Of a DNA stretch of 64,000 nucleotides, positions 20,665 to 33,472 are shown in pieces. Each line of letters begins with the position of its first letter. The stretch's first letter is position 1. Where the stretch lies: NCBI GenBank assembly GCA_030704615.1, contig CM060731.1, forward strand, positions 66,568,756 to 66,632,755, written 5' to 3'. Below the pieces are notes generated by a model. It was not told the origin of the DNA. It did not search any database and saw nothing but the letters and a program-made list of their open reading frames with translations. The stretch comes from Takakia lepidozioides (taxonomy: Eukaryota; Streptophyta; Takakiopsida; Takakiales; Takakiaceae). The translations under genes were made by a program, and so were the position numbers.

Positions 20665-22670
20665 TTGGAAGGTCCACTCTGGGAGGACCCAATAACATGT
20701 CATGGACGTTAGCACTTAGCTCAAGAAGACCTTACTATTTACTTTTGACCTTCTGGGATGAGCAGTACCGGATAATAGATACTGAAAAGGCTTGGCCTTC
20801 GGCAAGATTTTTACCAACTGTGTGTTGACCTTAGAATTCTGAAGGATCCTTGTATCAAGGGCGGCCCTCATACAAAAAAGACATACACCTAAAGATGATG
20901 AAACCCTTTGGAGCTTTATTTACAAACTGACAGAGGCGGCAGGCGGAGTGCAAGCATGGAGGAAGATAGGTTAGAACTTAGTCCTTGTCCTGCGCATGGA
21001 ATGGTTGGCCCACAGCGCACAGATGGTGCACGTAGATCACATGTTGTGTGGTTGGCTCACAACCCATAAATCAATATGTGGGTATATGCAGATTGAGAGG
21101 AGGACCTGCAGAAAGGTTTTCGATACTCGTGAGTTGCAGATCTGGTAGTTGGCTCGTAACACACACCTAATCACAACGGGTGTCGGTCCTGGTGCCTGTG
21201 CAGGACGAACAAGGAATCCATGTCGGCCTTTTAGTTAACTAGTCCAGTTGTTCTCTAGTTTACCAGTAACTCCAGAGTCCACAGCCGTCTTTATGTGAAT
21301 CCCCAGTGCCCACTAGCCAGACTGTTCAAATCTGGATCCGTAAAGCCTGAGCGACAAGAGTTTCCCGCTGTCGAAATGCCTCACCATACTTAAAAGCTTG
21401 AATGCAAAAACGTGCCAAGTCGTGCTCGCGTCTGGCCTGCCTCCCCCACAACTTGCAAGCGATTGGAGCCTTGGGGGCAATTCAAAGTATTGGTACTTGA
21501 AGATTATAAATGTCAAGCATAGACTTGGGCTGTTGAAGTTTGTAGTACTTTGAGCCGCTCTGAAGCGAAGTACCCGCCATATGACGGTAAGGAGTAAGGA
21601 GCCCAACGACTCCAACTGTTACGCACTTGAAGATCTCTTCGGTGCATGCAATCACATTCCCTCGAAAACATCAAAATCATAAGTACAACTTGTTGCTCTT
21701 CTCTCTCATACCCTTCACAGATCACTTCGAGTCCCCCACATTGCAAAATATTACATGTTTTCACAACAAATTAATCAACCTTTCCTGCGAAGTGCATCTC
21801 CTGTACACGTGATAATTCTCCTCATCCGGCCCTAAATCTGTCTTCCATCAAAACAATGGCCGCCCTTTTTCTGGTGTTACAGTGTCGGTTTGAAGCCAAA
21901 TTCATCACCATTACCCCCGTCCCGTCCTCCCATTCCGTTCCCACGCGTGTGTGATCGGGAGGGACGGACAGCCGCGTCGGGGTTGCACGTTCATATTTGC
22001 TGCAGCACGTCCTTCTGATTGAGCCCCTTCTGACGGGGGTGAACGTCCTGCTGCGTCCGTCCTCGCCGCTGGGCTGCCATCTATGCGGACGGACAGGAGC
22101 CCCAAGATTGAGCCAGTGCAATGAATCTGGCAGGGGAGTTTGAGCAACCAAAAAGTGCAGCGATCCGGTCTGTAGGTGAGGTGAAGTATGAGAGAGAGAG
22201 AATGCTTGGTTGAGTAGAAGCACTAAGTATTCACGGGGTGTGCCTGTGCCTGCACCAGCTGTCGATGCATCAAGAGAAACCCAAGACAGGCTGCGGACCC
22301 GCCACAGGCACACCCATCAATGCAGCAGCAGCCGTCAAAGGACGATGCATCCCCACCACTTTATGTACCTTGTGGATGTTATATATATCGGAAGCTGCCT
22401 TCTTGCCATCACCATGCTATGTAAAACTATGGCTAAAACTGTAGTCAAGAGCGGCCCACTTGAACTAAGCAACGACATTGAAGCGGATGCAGAAAACTGC
22501 AAGAAAACGGTTCTCAGCAGCTGCCGTCGCTGACTTTGGCACGGCAACGGCAATACCCAACGGACCCCTGTTGCCCTTTATCAGAGTGGACATGCAGTTC
22601 ATCTGCTCGTGAGCTGCTGCCAGTAGGAGCAGAGAGTCAAGCCATCGAATATGGAACTTTTGCAAGCATT
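20665..22670. other. No gene recognised
   Basis: I see no coding similarity or element ends. A 163-codon open frame on the minus strand (21822-22313) matches nothing I know and overlaps a GC-rich patch. Confidence 0.4.
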
Positions 22671-22787
22671 TCAAGCAGCAACCTGCACACAATCCATGAG
22701 CTACACAATCCATGGATTACTTCCCCTACCTAAGTAGCTCATGGATGATTGCTGTAGCTCATGGATTGTGTGCAGGTTGTTGCTTGA
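22671..22787 (+). ncRNA. Candidate small-RNA foldback (35-bp stem)
   Basis: Arms at 22671-22705 and 22753-22787 are complementary over 35 bases. The single non-Watson-Crick pair is a G:U wobble if transcribed on the plus strand. The loop is 47 bases. Size and pairing are like plant miRNA or siRNA precursors, but the near-perfect stem could also be a young inverted duplication or MITE remnant. No promoter was identified. Confidence 0.45.
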
Positions 22788-25700
22788 TGCTGCACAAGAG
22801 CACCGGTGTCTCTCTCTCTCTCAAGAATCACTCCAGAAACTAGGCATGCCTTAAATGCTCGGCCAAGTCGAGCTTTGATTATCGACATAAAGCATCAGCA
22901 CAGATGCCATACAGCCCCAAATCGGATCGAGGGAAACTGACCACATAACATGGAACCCACTATCAGTGGAAAAAGCATGTCAGAAATTTCTACCTTCAAA
23001 CGTCAATCAAAACTCATAACATACCTAAGGTTACCATGCATCCCCATGACAGGTGGAGGAATGGGCAGGACGTGCCTCCAACGACGTGGCCACATAGCAG
23101 TTCTTGCATGTGAACTGGCTCCACGCCTTCCTGTCAGCGCGCATGCTCCCCGACTACTACTAAGACTGAGCTGCTCTGATTCTCTTTGTAATGCGGCATG
23201 CCCACTGGAAGGGTCACATACGGAGCCAAGACAACACAGAGCCTGACAAATGGAAGGAAACCCATAAGCCCAAACCCAATTTGCCAAATGTGGGCTTGAC
23301 GCTTACCCCTGCACCACAACAATCTCCATACCTACCATCCAACAGGCTGCCATGGGGCAGAGTCCTATGACAAACTGACACATTCTGTCCCTGCAAGAAT
23401 TTTAGAATGTTCTTTATTGAAGTTGCAAATTTATAATGGGTGCAATTTCATTTTCGTTTTTTTTATAATTTGTCTACTTGTTGCAAAACGTTCTCTCCTG
23501 TATTGGAAGGATGCAGTATACGTACTTTTTCTCAATTACCATTTCAGCTGAATGTAAACTTAATGCCCAAAAATTCTCCTGAGGGGCTTGTTGTGAATCA
23601 AAATCATGAAATGTAATGTACTTTCCTTAATGTGGGGAAGAATTTCTTGGAAGGTCATTTCCATGACCAGATTGAGCCTGTCCTGAGTGGAGCTTTACCT
23701 ATTTTCCCAGAATATGTCTGCAGCTTCCCCCTTGTATATTTGGGGTTATCTTCCACACCAGACATTGGGACACGAGTGTATGAATTTGTACTACCCCACA
23801 TTTGGGCTCAAACATCAGTACACAATCTTAAAGACATGCTCATCCATATATAGACTTGATTCGTGTATTGTGCTCAAAGTTTTCTTGAACAATACTTCAC
23901 ACTAGCTCTGTTTGGAGTTTCCTTACACAATTCCTCTTCATTCTGTAGATAATCCACCGCATTTTCTTTGAAGTGGTGTTCACGGTTGTGAGAGCCTGAG
24001 AATCCTCCACAACATGGCATTACTGCAGGTGAAGTCTTGATCCACATGCAATTTCCCAGACACCATCACCTCTTAGCTTCTGTGCACGCCAGTTCATGGT
24101 CCATAGCAAAGGAACTACAGAATGTGTTTTCGAGCCTATTGACCAACAGGTACAGGGAATATACTCACTGTCAAACATGCACCTCGTGACCTACAAACTC
24201 ATTTCAGTTATGGTGCTGTATCTCCCAGTAGCAACTTGCCGATTCCAATTTGAAAGCTTGCATTGATCAAAGCAAACACAATCTTGAAAGCAAGTAATAA
24301 CCGATCTGCACTCCTACATCGATAAGAACGGACTTTCATTGCCAGCTAGAGAGCCCCCTTTCAAGACCCTCAAGAGGTATTTTGATCAGGACTCCACTTC
24401 AAACATTGGAATCTTATCCCAACATGAGCACACAAAATGTGCTCATATTGTTAAAGCATTCTTATACCTCCGAAGGCTCATTCGGGAACGCTCTATCTAC
24501 CATGACCTAGGCCAAGTCCAGGTTTTTTCGTCTAAAACTGATCGAACTCCAGCACACAGAAATACTGAAACGCAAGCTTGGAATCTGTGATGTATGGCTT
24601 CATTTTCATCTTGAAAACTTTTCGACCAACAAGCGAGTCAGAAAGAATTTGTTTTGAGAGTGGTAGAACAAGAGGGCCTCATGTGTCGATGTGTGTACGA
24701 GCTGGTGCTTTTCCCCCCAGCCTTCGCACTTGGGATTCGAGAGAATAACAGCCGCTCCCTCCACGCGAAAGCATCGATCTACTGTTGCCGAAGTACCAAT
24801 TGTCTCCGTCCTCACCACGATTGCTTATGAGCTTCCATGAACCTGGAGCAAGACAATATAAGACAACTGTGATCAGGAATAAACCTCAACTTCTGCGTTC
24901 AGATGAAACATAAGCCTTTGCATTCCACTCGAGTCTGGTTAGCCCACTGGGTGTAGAGAGATGTCAGGAGCAAACAAGTGCCACTCATTATTGAAAGCCT
25001 GGCAGTGCTGAGACAAAACTCGTTCAACCTGACAACGTATACATTTTTCGAGAATTGATAAAGATTTAGCACTGTTGATAGGAGCCTAAACGAAACACCC
25101 TGTTAGCCAAACTTCGACCGTCTACTTCGCAAGTCAACTGATAATAAAACAGCGTAGGACATTGAACACATCTGCTGTCGAGAGTGAAAGGCGCAAACTG
25201 ATATTCTTGGCAGCGGAAACAGGGGAGCTCCCTTCAGTCCAAGGGAAGCCAAGAAGAAGAAAGGTCGGCTCCCGCATCAGACACGCGACCACCCAATCAA
25301 GTCTCGACATTGATAGGGTAGTCGGATGCATGAGTCGGCAGCTGTGCTAACCTCGCATCGGCCACTATTGAACTGAGGGGAGCTCCCCGGGGCATCGATG
25401 CCTTGCATCAGAATTGCTACAGAGACCTTAAACGTCCGCCAACAGAAAAACGCATAGATCGAAGCGCGAGAACTGTAAAGTTGACGAGCAAAAACACAAC
25501 AGAGAAGCAATCGATTCCATATACGGTAAAGGCTAGACTACTCCTCTTTGGGAACCATCCAAGCAGCAATCATCTGAAGTGGGTTTTATATGTCACAGAG
25601 GTCGATCACACATAAGCCGCAGCACCCTGAAGAACGAGACTCAGCCTCCGCATGCAATCACACGCGGAGTGAAAAGGAGGGAGGAGATCCAGAAAATCGA

Positions 25701-25790
25701 CAGACAACCCATCACCACCCAGAGATCAGCGCATCCGGAGGAATAGAGAGGTGGTGTGTGAGAGAGGAGAGGGTGACGAGGAGGAGAGGG
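22788..25790. other. No gene recognised
   Basis: Mixed-composition sequence with no convincing coding frame. If the promoter-like site at 25796-25850 is real, this stretch would hold the body of its transcript, but I cannot see exons. Confidence 0.35.
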
Positions 25791-25795
25791 GAGCA

Positions 25796-25850
25796 GAAAG
25801 CGGATCGGGACAGGTGTTGAATTGACGAAGCCATAGAATATATTTATACA
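25796..25850 (-). promoter_or_regulatory. Possible core promoter on the minus strand
   Basis: Minus strand reads a TATAAATA box at about 25836-25844, followed downstream by a long C/T-rich stretch (about 25740-25800) typical of plant 5' untranslated leaders. Only short open frames follow: an ATG 12 bases after the box gives 41 codons, and it would lie before the expected start of transcription. The downstream gene is not identified, so this could be a promoter of a non-coding or broken transcript. Confidence 0.35.
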
Positions 25851-26059
25851 TGCGGTGCACGTAAGCTGCGGCGCCGTCTAGTGCGCGACGAAACACTAGC
25901 TACAGTAAAGAGAGAGTGAAAACTTAAAAGAGAGGCTGATTTGTCTACACCTGCAGTTGTATGGACAGGTGTATGTAGTGGCAGACCTCAAGTCATCGAT
26001 GCAAGGACTCACAGTAATGAATTTTAACATTGAATACACAATGTGCCTGCCCCCCTTCC

Positions 26060-26215
26060 ATCATTGTGACCGCTAAACTTAGCATAAAACTATGATAGAA
26101 AAAGAGGCCTGGAAGTAAGAGCTAAGGGGCACGAGATTCAAGACTGTCAACCTCTTTTTGGGGAAGAGCGACGTGATTTGAAAATGATTAACTTGCGCTC
26201 ACAAGAAATAATCAC
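26060..26215 (+). repeat. Copy of the sequence downstream of the RAP gene
   Basis: About 155 bp matching the minus strand of about 42330-42480 at roughly 80-85%, including CTAAACTTAGCA, AAACTATGATAGAAAAAG and GAGATTCAAGACTGTCAACC. The partner lies just after the stop codon of the RAP-domain gene, so this may be a copy of that gene's 3' untranslated region or a dispersed repeat that both loci share. No reading frame is conserved between them. Confidence 0.75.
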
Positions 26216-27230
26216 TTGTAAGGTGCCAATGGTACTTACAGTACGCGTGAGTAAACAAGAAAGCAAGGACCTTTCCTGTGCAGATGGTGTAGTTTTGGAG
26301 GGGAAGATATGTTGGCCCACCTTTCTGCAACTTCCTCCTGAGAGTACACTCTCCAGACAGACTCCTCGTCCACTTTTATCAAACTTAAAATTGATGGGGC
26401 TTCGATGACTCTCAGCTCTGTCGCTTAATGATTTTCCTGAGGTGGCTCCTTTTTTGCGTATAGGTAGTCTAGAAATGCCTTTCTGTCACTTCTTGCTGCA
26501 GTTGGACAGCTTGGTCTTCTGCATCTACGATCATTTTCATTTTCTAAAACAAAATGCTTATTCTATTTGGACTCAGAGATTTGTACCACAAACCTCCTCC
26601 CCTACTATTGCATGATGTCAGGAACGTTTGACAGACTTAGACTGATTTCTGTCGCATGGAACGGGCATCTGCGCGGACAACCCCTCTAACATTTGCTAAA
26701 TTGCTGTTCAATGTGGGTGTCGTCTTGGATTAATTTCCTGCGGCGTGGAACGGACAACGGACCTTGACATCCATTAGAAATCCACAAACGCAATCGCATC
26801 TGATAGGGCTTACATCTGCCAATTGTTGTACAATTGTCCCATTGCGATTCATGAGGACCAATTGAATCCATGGGTTGTGACTTGTGTGACATGGGAGGTC
26901 AGATCTATCACACCCTTGCCTGGTTGTCACTGATGTGCAGACTCCTGCTTTGTGTCCCATCTTCCTTCCCTAGCCTCCAGAGTTCAGAAGTCCAGCTTCG
27001 TTACATAACGCCTTCACACGTCTCTAATCATCATCACAAGTACTAATCACTCCTCTTAATTACATACTGACGCCCACAATGCATGACAGAAGCTATAGCA
27101 GCAAAGGACCGTGCCCATTACTTCAACATCCTGCCAAGGGCATCCTGCATGCAGACCTACTCCTTGTCTGTCCTTCATGTCCGGGGCAGTGTTTTTCAAG
27201 GAAAAAAAGGTAGAGGCACAAATGTATTAA

Positions 27231-28375
27231 CCCTTCAAGGACGAGCCTGTTTTTGGTGGGCCCCGTCTAAAACCAGATATACCCTCACGGATGAGGGTGT
27301 ATCTCCCATTGGACAAACATCCGAGGGGATGAACCGTTCCAAAGTCATCCTACCTACTTCATGCACCTGAAGTAAAAATTTCAGGAGAATTGACCGTCTA
27401 AAGTGGAAGATTATAACTAAAATTCTAGGCTTTTTTTTTTTGTTGGATATTTTCAACATGAAAATTTGGTTTGACCAAGCAGATTGCCAACCTTTTTGAT
27501 TTTTCATTGATACAGCCTACCCAGATTCAGATTATATGGCACCCACAGCAAAGCCTCCCAAAATTCCAGAGCCAAATTCCAAAAATGCATAATGGTTGCT
27601 TTGTATGGGAAAACAGGGGAGTCAAAATGCCAATTTCTCTCATGGGAAAAACACATCCCCCCAAATGTGGGCAATTTGTGAGGGAATCCAAATTCCTCTC
27701 GTCATGTTGTTGTTTGCCTACCTACCGAGTACCCTGGAAAAAAAATTCCACATTCTAAGCTGTTTGTAGGCAAAGATTGCAAAACAAACCGAATCCCTAC
27801 TTGAATCCCAGTTCCGGCCAAGAATTGCCGGAGCCGGTGGACATTGCCGGCAAAAAATCCGGCCACGTCATCACAAACCAAGGAAGTCACGGGGCCCTCC
27901 ACCCTGCGTTTCAGCGCTCTCCCTCCACGACCTTCCAACGGCCACCTGATTGGGCCACGCACCTAAACCCTACGCGGGTGAGAATCTCCCGCCACCGCTA
28001 CCTGCCATCTGATTGGGCCACGTGCCTGGCGTTTCGCGCGTGCCGGGGTTCGCCGCTGTCCGCACGGGCGGACATGCAGCCCCCCGCTGTCACCCGCTGC
28101 CGGCAAACGCCCACCCCCCCAATCCTGCCTGCCACGTCTGCCAGTCAACCTGCTGGCGGGCCCAAACCACAGGATTTTGGGTACCCCTCCAGATTCCAAA
28201 AAATCCTGACGGCGGGGGATTAGATTTTTTAGGGTGCGATCAACACAGGGGGCCGTAAATATTTATGGGCTACACTTTTCGTTCAGGAATCGTTTTCATC
28301 CGACATGATCTGCGCATTTATCATCCAATCGAAATTTCGACCCGACCCGATACGGGTCGCCTCGTCCTTGAAGGG
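27231..28375. mobile_element. TTAA-flanked (piggyBac-like) non-autonomous transposon 1
   Basis: 1,145 bp bounded by TTAA at 27227-27230 and 28376-28379. Perfect inverted ends CCCTTCAAGGACGAG are seen. TTAA duplication plus ends beginning CC are the piggyBac signature. The right subterminal region has the palindrome-like CGACCCGATACGGGTCG. No transposase frame is visible. Related ends occur at 33062, 56287 and 57223. Confidence 0.8.
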
Positions 28376-28649
28376 TTAATATTCTTTGTTGTTGGGTTTG
28401 TTTTTTTCTTGTGCCGGATCACATGTGAGCATCCAGGGAAATATTGCAAAAGGAAGAGGATCTAATTCATGGGTACACAGTCACTCATGATTTATTGCCT
28501 CCCAACGGGTTCAGCCGTAATCAACACAACAAATCAATGAAGTGGTGTTGCATACTTTAGCCACACTAATTAATTCTGGTCCCAAAGATCAAATCTATAA
28601 AATAGGCGACCCTTCCCCTTATTCACAAATCTCTACTTCACATGTTGGT

Positions 28650-29090
28650 GCAGGCCCTGACATCATTGATACTCAAGTTGATATCTAAATCTGGAAAATT
28701 AGAGGTGAAGAGTTCTTAGTGCAGGCTCTCCCAACAGGTGCCGGCCCTCAGATTGATCTTCAAGTTGATCTAAATCTGGAAAATCAGAGGTGAGTGCAGG
28801 CTCTCCTAACAGGTGCCGGCCCTCGCATGATGTACATCATTGATCTGCAAGTTGATCTAAATCTGGAAAACCAGAGGTGAGGGGTTCTCAATGCGGGCTC
28901 TCCCAACAGGTGCCGGCCCATGATCTGCAAGTTGATCTAAATCTGGAAAATCAGAGGTGAAGGGTTCTCAATGCAGGCTCTCCCAACAAGGGCCGGCCCT
29001 CACATGATGTACATCATTGATCTTCAAGTTGATCTAAATCTGGAAAATTAGAGGTGAAGAGTTCTCAGTGCAGGCTCTTCCAACAGGTGG
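28650..29090. repeat. Tandem repeat, five copies of about 80-100 bp
   Basis: Five copies share CAAGTTGATCTAAATCTGG, AAAATCAGAGGTGA and GCAGGCTCTCCCAACAGGTG. Copies differ by small deletions and some carry ATGATGTACATCATTGATC, itself a near palindrome. Function unknown. Confidence 0.9.
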
Positions 29091-31087
29091 GTGGTGGAGT
29101 CTGGACGACAGGTTCGTGAGAGTAATGAAAGCTATTGACATCTCTAACAAAGTGCCAAACAACACATGAAGTAAATGAGTGCATTGATTCAGCTCCTGGG
29201 TACTGTTGCTATGCCGGTACACATCGACAGGCTTGGAATGGACTGAAAAGGGTGGTGGCTCAGTCACACAACAAACGTGCATTTGAATTGGGCTGTTAGA
29301 AACCCTATCTTGATCAGCCACTCCCGCCCCACTGGCCAGTGTTGCTCCTCATTTATCAACTCATGAGCATCATCCATCATAATCCTCAGCTTCAGCATAG
29401 ACTAGTGTTTTTCTGGTGGGTAGAAGACATCAAGGTTATGGAGTCTTCTCCTTGCCTCTAGTAAGTTCCTCACTAAAGGCCACTAAAAAGGCCTCCATTC
29501 TTCAATTTATTTTTTCATTACTCCCAACATTATATATACAAGCCGTAGCTAGGGTAAATAAGAGCCTCTTCCCCTTGCGGCTACTTCATTCTTTCAGGGG
29601 TGGGCTCTATCACCCCAACATGTAACACTTATCTCTTCCCATGAATATATATCGTCGGCCATAGAGACTTAGAGCCGGCAGCTGCAAGCGCCCCCGTGAA
29701 TCGCCCCAGTATTTACGAGGCGGCGAGTGGTCGAAATAGGATATTCCCTAAGGGACACCCCAGGGATTCGCCTCTTGCTAAGGGGCGCAAAAAGCCGTCC
29801 CTTCACAACGGGCGATGGATGGAGTTTCACGGCGCCCCTAAGTGACACCTTTGTCTTTTCCTATAGCGGGCCACAGACTTGCATCATACTATTGATTTCC
29901 ATCCAAAGTGAGTTAGATTTTAGGAGAATGAATGATTTTTGACATTCTCATCCAAAATTTATATTAATTATCAATTATTATGTCATGGGCCCAGAGCAAT
30001 TGGTGCCAAAGATTTCTAGAGGGGTGAATGGAAAGGTATCCATGGAACCACCCCCTCATTTTTAAGGGGTGATTCTCTCTTGGGGCGCTTGCTTGGGGGG
30101 GGGGTGTTTTGGGAGTGCCCCTCAAACCGGCTCATTACATCCCATGCCGTTGCTTGTTGTTTCAAAGGAGAATACATGCTTAGACGCCAAAACATCACTC
30201 CATCACATGCAGCTCATTTCATGTGGGTAAAGATATTGGATTCTTTGAAAAAGTCTTCAATATCATATGCGGGACAATGTGAGGGGCAAGGTGGGTCTGG
30301 TTGCGCCTTTGTAAATTTTTGGAGGCTAAAATATCTAGGAACGCCCTAGGATAGCTGGTAGGATGAATAGTGTCACCTACCAACCAAGAATGGGCTACAT
30401 GTTAAACAATCTCCATGCTCCAGTTGTTGATGCGGGGAATGTTATCATTCCGCATGAACATAATACTCAAATGGGGACGTGGTCACTCGACCTCCTTGGT
30501 TCATAATGCTCCACATAAGCCAAATACATGTGGATGGGTCATTCCGAAGCTGGATAATGGCCTACCTACTATATAGCGGCATTACCTACTCGACCATTAT
30601 CCTATACTTCATCTTGTTATCTCCAAATTTTATAAGAGTAAAGAATATATATATACTATTGCTTGACTAGTCTTTTTGCTTGCTTTTGAGAGATGCTTTT
30701 CAACAGTCCACAATCCAGATCATCATTCTCATCGGTATTGCATTATAGTCGTGATGTCCCTCATCTCTCACAGTATATTCAACCAGTTCAGAGATTGGTT
30801 GGTGCAAGTTGATTTGTTGAGTCCGTTGTGGCTTATGTTGACTTGTTCCGGCAAAGGTGCAAACAAGGCATGCTCAGTAGGCTTTGTTGTTTTCAAATGG
30901 TCCACACTCCACACAAGAACCTATGCACAAAGTCTTCTTTTTCTTGGGTTCTAATCTATCTTGGGTCCCCGCACCCTTCTTAGAAAAAAAAGCAGCTACT
31001 ACTAGTAGTATAATAGTTCCACCTTTACATAATATTATATTGATTGTGAAAAATAATGATACAGTGTAAGTGACTAGATAGTTCTAA
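29091..31087. other. No gene recognised
   Basis: No confident coding region or element ends. There is a GC-rich patch at about 29660-29850 and a G run near 30096-30104. Open frames are short. Confidence 0.4.
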
Positions 31088-31640
31088 GAAAATTATTGGT
31101 TTATGATTGGTCCAATATAATGATAATAGAATGCAAGGAACAAAATATGATAAGATAAAACTGAAATGAACTATATGTGATGGAACAGAATATACAATGG
31201 AATTGAATATGATGGGAAAAACAAAAAATAAATAAAGAGGCCTCAAGCGGGCTCTCTTGCTTTGGCAAAACATGAGAGGAAGGTAAGACTAGGGAGCACG
31301 ACGTAGCACAACAAACCAATCGGTGCCTTGACATGGTGTAAGGTCCTTTGACCACATTTCCTCCCTTGACTTCAACATGATGCTAGTCTCTCTCTAGGAG
31401 AGAACCAATAAAGTGATGGACTAGAGGGATAAAGTGGAAAAGAACTGAATATAGTGGAACTCAATCCGATAGAGTTGAACAGAACGAAGCGAACTGAATG
31501 TGATGGAACTTAAGGGAACTATATGAAGGGAGATGAGTATAAATGAATGCAAATGATAATACTAAAGGGAATTGAATAAAATGGAGCTGAAGAAATAATT
31601 GTGAAGGGAACTGAATATGATGATGGAACTGTAGCACTCA
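31088..31640. repeat. Degenerate GGAACTGAATATGATG-type repeats
   Basis: Loose, purine-rich repetition of words such as GGAACTGAAT, ATGATGGAACT and GAATATGATG. No sharp period. Confidence 0.5.
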
Positions 31641-31878
31641 AATGAATGAGTAACAATAGACAAAGAAAATCTTAAATATATGACAGTGCCCTTAATTGTA
31701 AATGGTTATCTTTCGGCAAATGTATAGTTTTCTGAGGCAGGTGTTAAACGGGGAAAATATATCAGGAAAAAATGATTGATGTGTAGGGAGGAGCACCACT
31801 TACAAGTAGGTTGACTAGGAATTCACTTGGGTATAAAACTGAGAAAAAAGAGAAGAAGAAAAAAGAAAAAAGAAAAAA

Positions 31879-31879
<1 letters not shown>

Positions 31880-31920
<41 letters not shown>
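31880..31920. repeat. (AAC)n microsatellite
   Basis: About 13-14 uninterrupted CAA/AAC units following an AG/A-rich run (31845-31880). Confidence 0.98.
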
Positions 31921-31922
<2 letters not shown>

Positions 31923-31963
31923 TGTTGCTTAAGTAGACGTAAGGATCTATAACAACCTTTACA

Positions 31964-32130
31964 TAGCTTAGACCTTAACATTAGGACTACGCATTTATTT
32001 GGGTTTACAATCACTCTAATGATATAAATAGCTTGGACCTTAATGTTGGGACTACGCATTTATTTGGGTTTACAATCACTCTAATGATATAAATAGCTTG
32101 GACCTTAATGTTGGGACTACACATTTATCA
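31964..32130. repeat. 65-bp tandem repeat, about 2.5 copies
   Basis: Units start at 31964, 32029 and 32094 with TAGCTTGGACCTTAATGTTG. The first is slightly diverged. More decayed relatives appear to follow near 32230-32310 and 32345-32385. Confidence 0.9.
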
Positions 32131-33238
32131 GCCTCTGGGGGTCTGGTACTGGCTCGGGTTCCCACTACCGTTGGGCGTCCACAAACACTCACAGTACAAC
32201 TACCTTAATGTAAAAGATTTTACCACTAAAAATAGCTTGGATCTTAACGTCAAGACTACGTATTCTCTTGGGTCTACATATACATTAACGCGAAAAAAAA
32301 GATTTGGACCTGTACAAACTCTTGTCTTGACTACGCACTCATTTTATACCTTATCGTTAAAAGTAGTGTGGACCTTAATGAGGGCGTACACACACGGGCG
32401 GCAATCGAGATGAATCGGAGACGACCATTGGCCGAGGGGAAACCGCACACTAACACACGGGAGGAAGCACGTTCTACTACTGGAAGCTGATGTGGACAGT
32501 TTTGGAAACCGCAACACTTCCGGGCACTTCCGGCTGGAAGTGCCGCGCACCTCTGAAAAGTTTTGTCGTGATGTGAAGTGCAGGGCCACCGTCTTCTGTC
32601 TTCCCGAACTTCTTTCACGCAGCTCTTCACTACAGAGATCGATGGTTTCCACAAAATAAAATCCACGGTTGATCACCAACATAACGTCTATCTACTTCCA
32701 CTCGTGTGTTTGCTGCAACATCCACCCTTGCCTATGTGTCACTTGGAAGAAGGGGTGTCGACACTCTCTTCCATTGCCCCTCGTGAGAAAAGGGCCTGAT
32801 ATGTATAGCTAGTCTCGTCTTGATTACACGCCACGTCATGACGCATGAGTGTGGGCTCACGCCATGTCAGCAATGTGCGAGCCTGGGCTCACGCTCTAGC
32901 ATTGCTGGTCCAAGTACCTCCTACTTGGCAGGAGGTTTTAGGGGAGTGAGGCGGGAGTGTAGGGCAGGAGAAATGTGTTCAACTCATCAACATTACATAT
33001 AATATGATATTACAAAACATTGGACTAACCACAACTATATACTTGATCAAGCTCTCGTTTATTAACCCTTAAACAACAAGCACTATTTTGGTGGGCCCAA
33101 TAAAAAAAAATAGTGCATATCCTCAATGGGTAGTAATTATTATGATTTCTTCCCTCGACCACTGACCCGTTGCTTAAAAGTGAAACACTTACGGGTGGGC
33201 TATTCTTGAGCCTAATCCACTTTGATGCCGGACTCCGT
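32131..33238. other. No gene recognised; TTAA-family half end at 33062
   Basis: At 33062-33065 a TTAA is followed by CCCTTAAACAACAAG and then TTTTGGTGGGCCC, a word shared with the left end of the TTAA element at 27231. No partner end was found. Otherwise I see no genes. Confidence 0.45.
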
Positions 33239-33472
33239 GTGTGATGTCGCCCACGCGTGGAAAGGCTAGTCAATACTCCATCTCAAATATAAACAACTTG
33301 TACTTACTTGGACTAGCATACAGTGTAACCCTGCGTAAGATTGTTAAGACGTGACGTGTGATGTCGCCCACGCGTGGAAAGGCTAGTCAATACTCCATCT
33401 CAAATATAAACAACTTGTACTTACTTGGACTAGCATACAGTGTAACCCTGCGTAAGATTGTTAAGACGTGAC
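33239..33472. repeat. 117-bp tandem duplication, copies identical
   Basis: Copies at 33239-33355 and 33356-33472 show no differences. Each contains CCACGCGTGG, a 10-bp palindrome. The identity implies a very recent event or an assembly duplicate. Confidence 0.95.

Noticed and set aside
21822-22313. 163-codon minus-strand ORF as a gene
   Set aside because: No known domain, no clear start context or introns, and overlapping ORFs of similar size in other frames.
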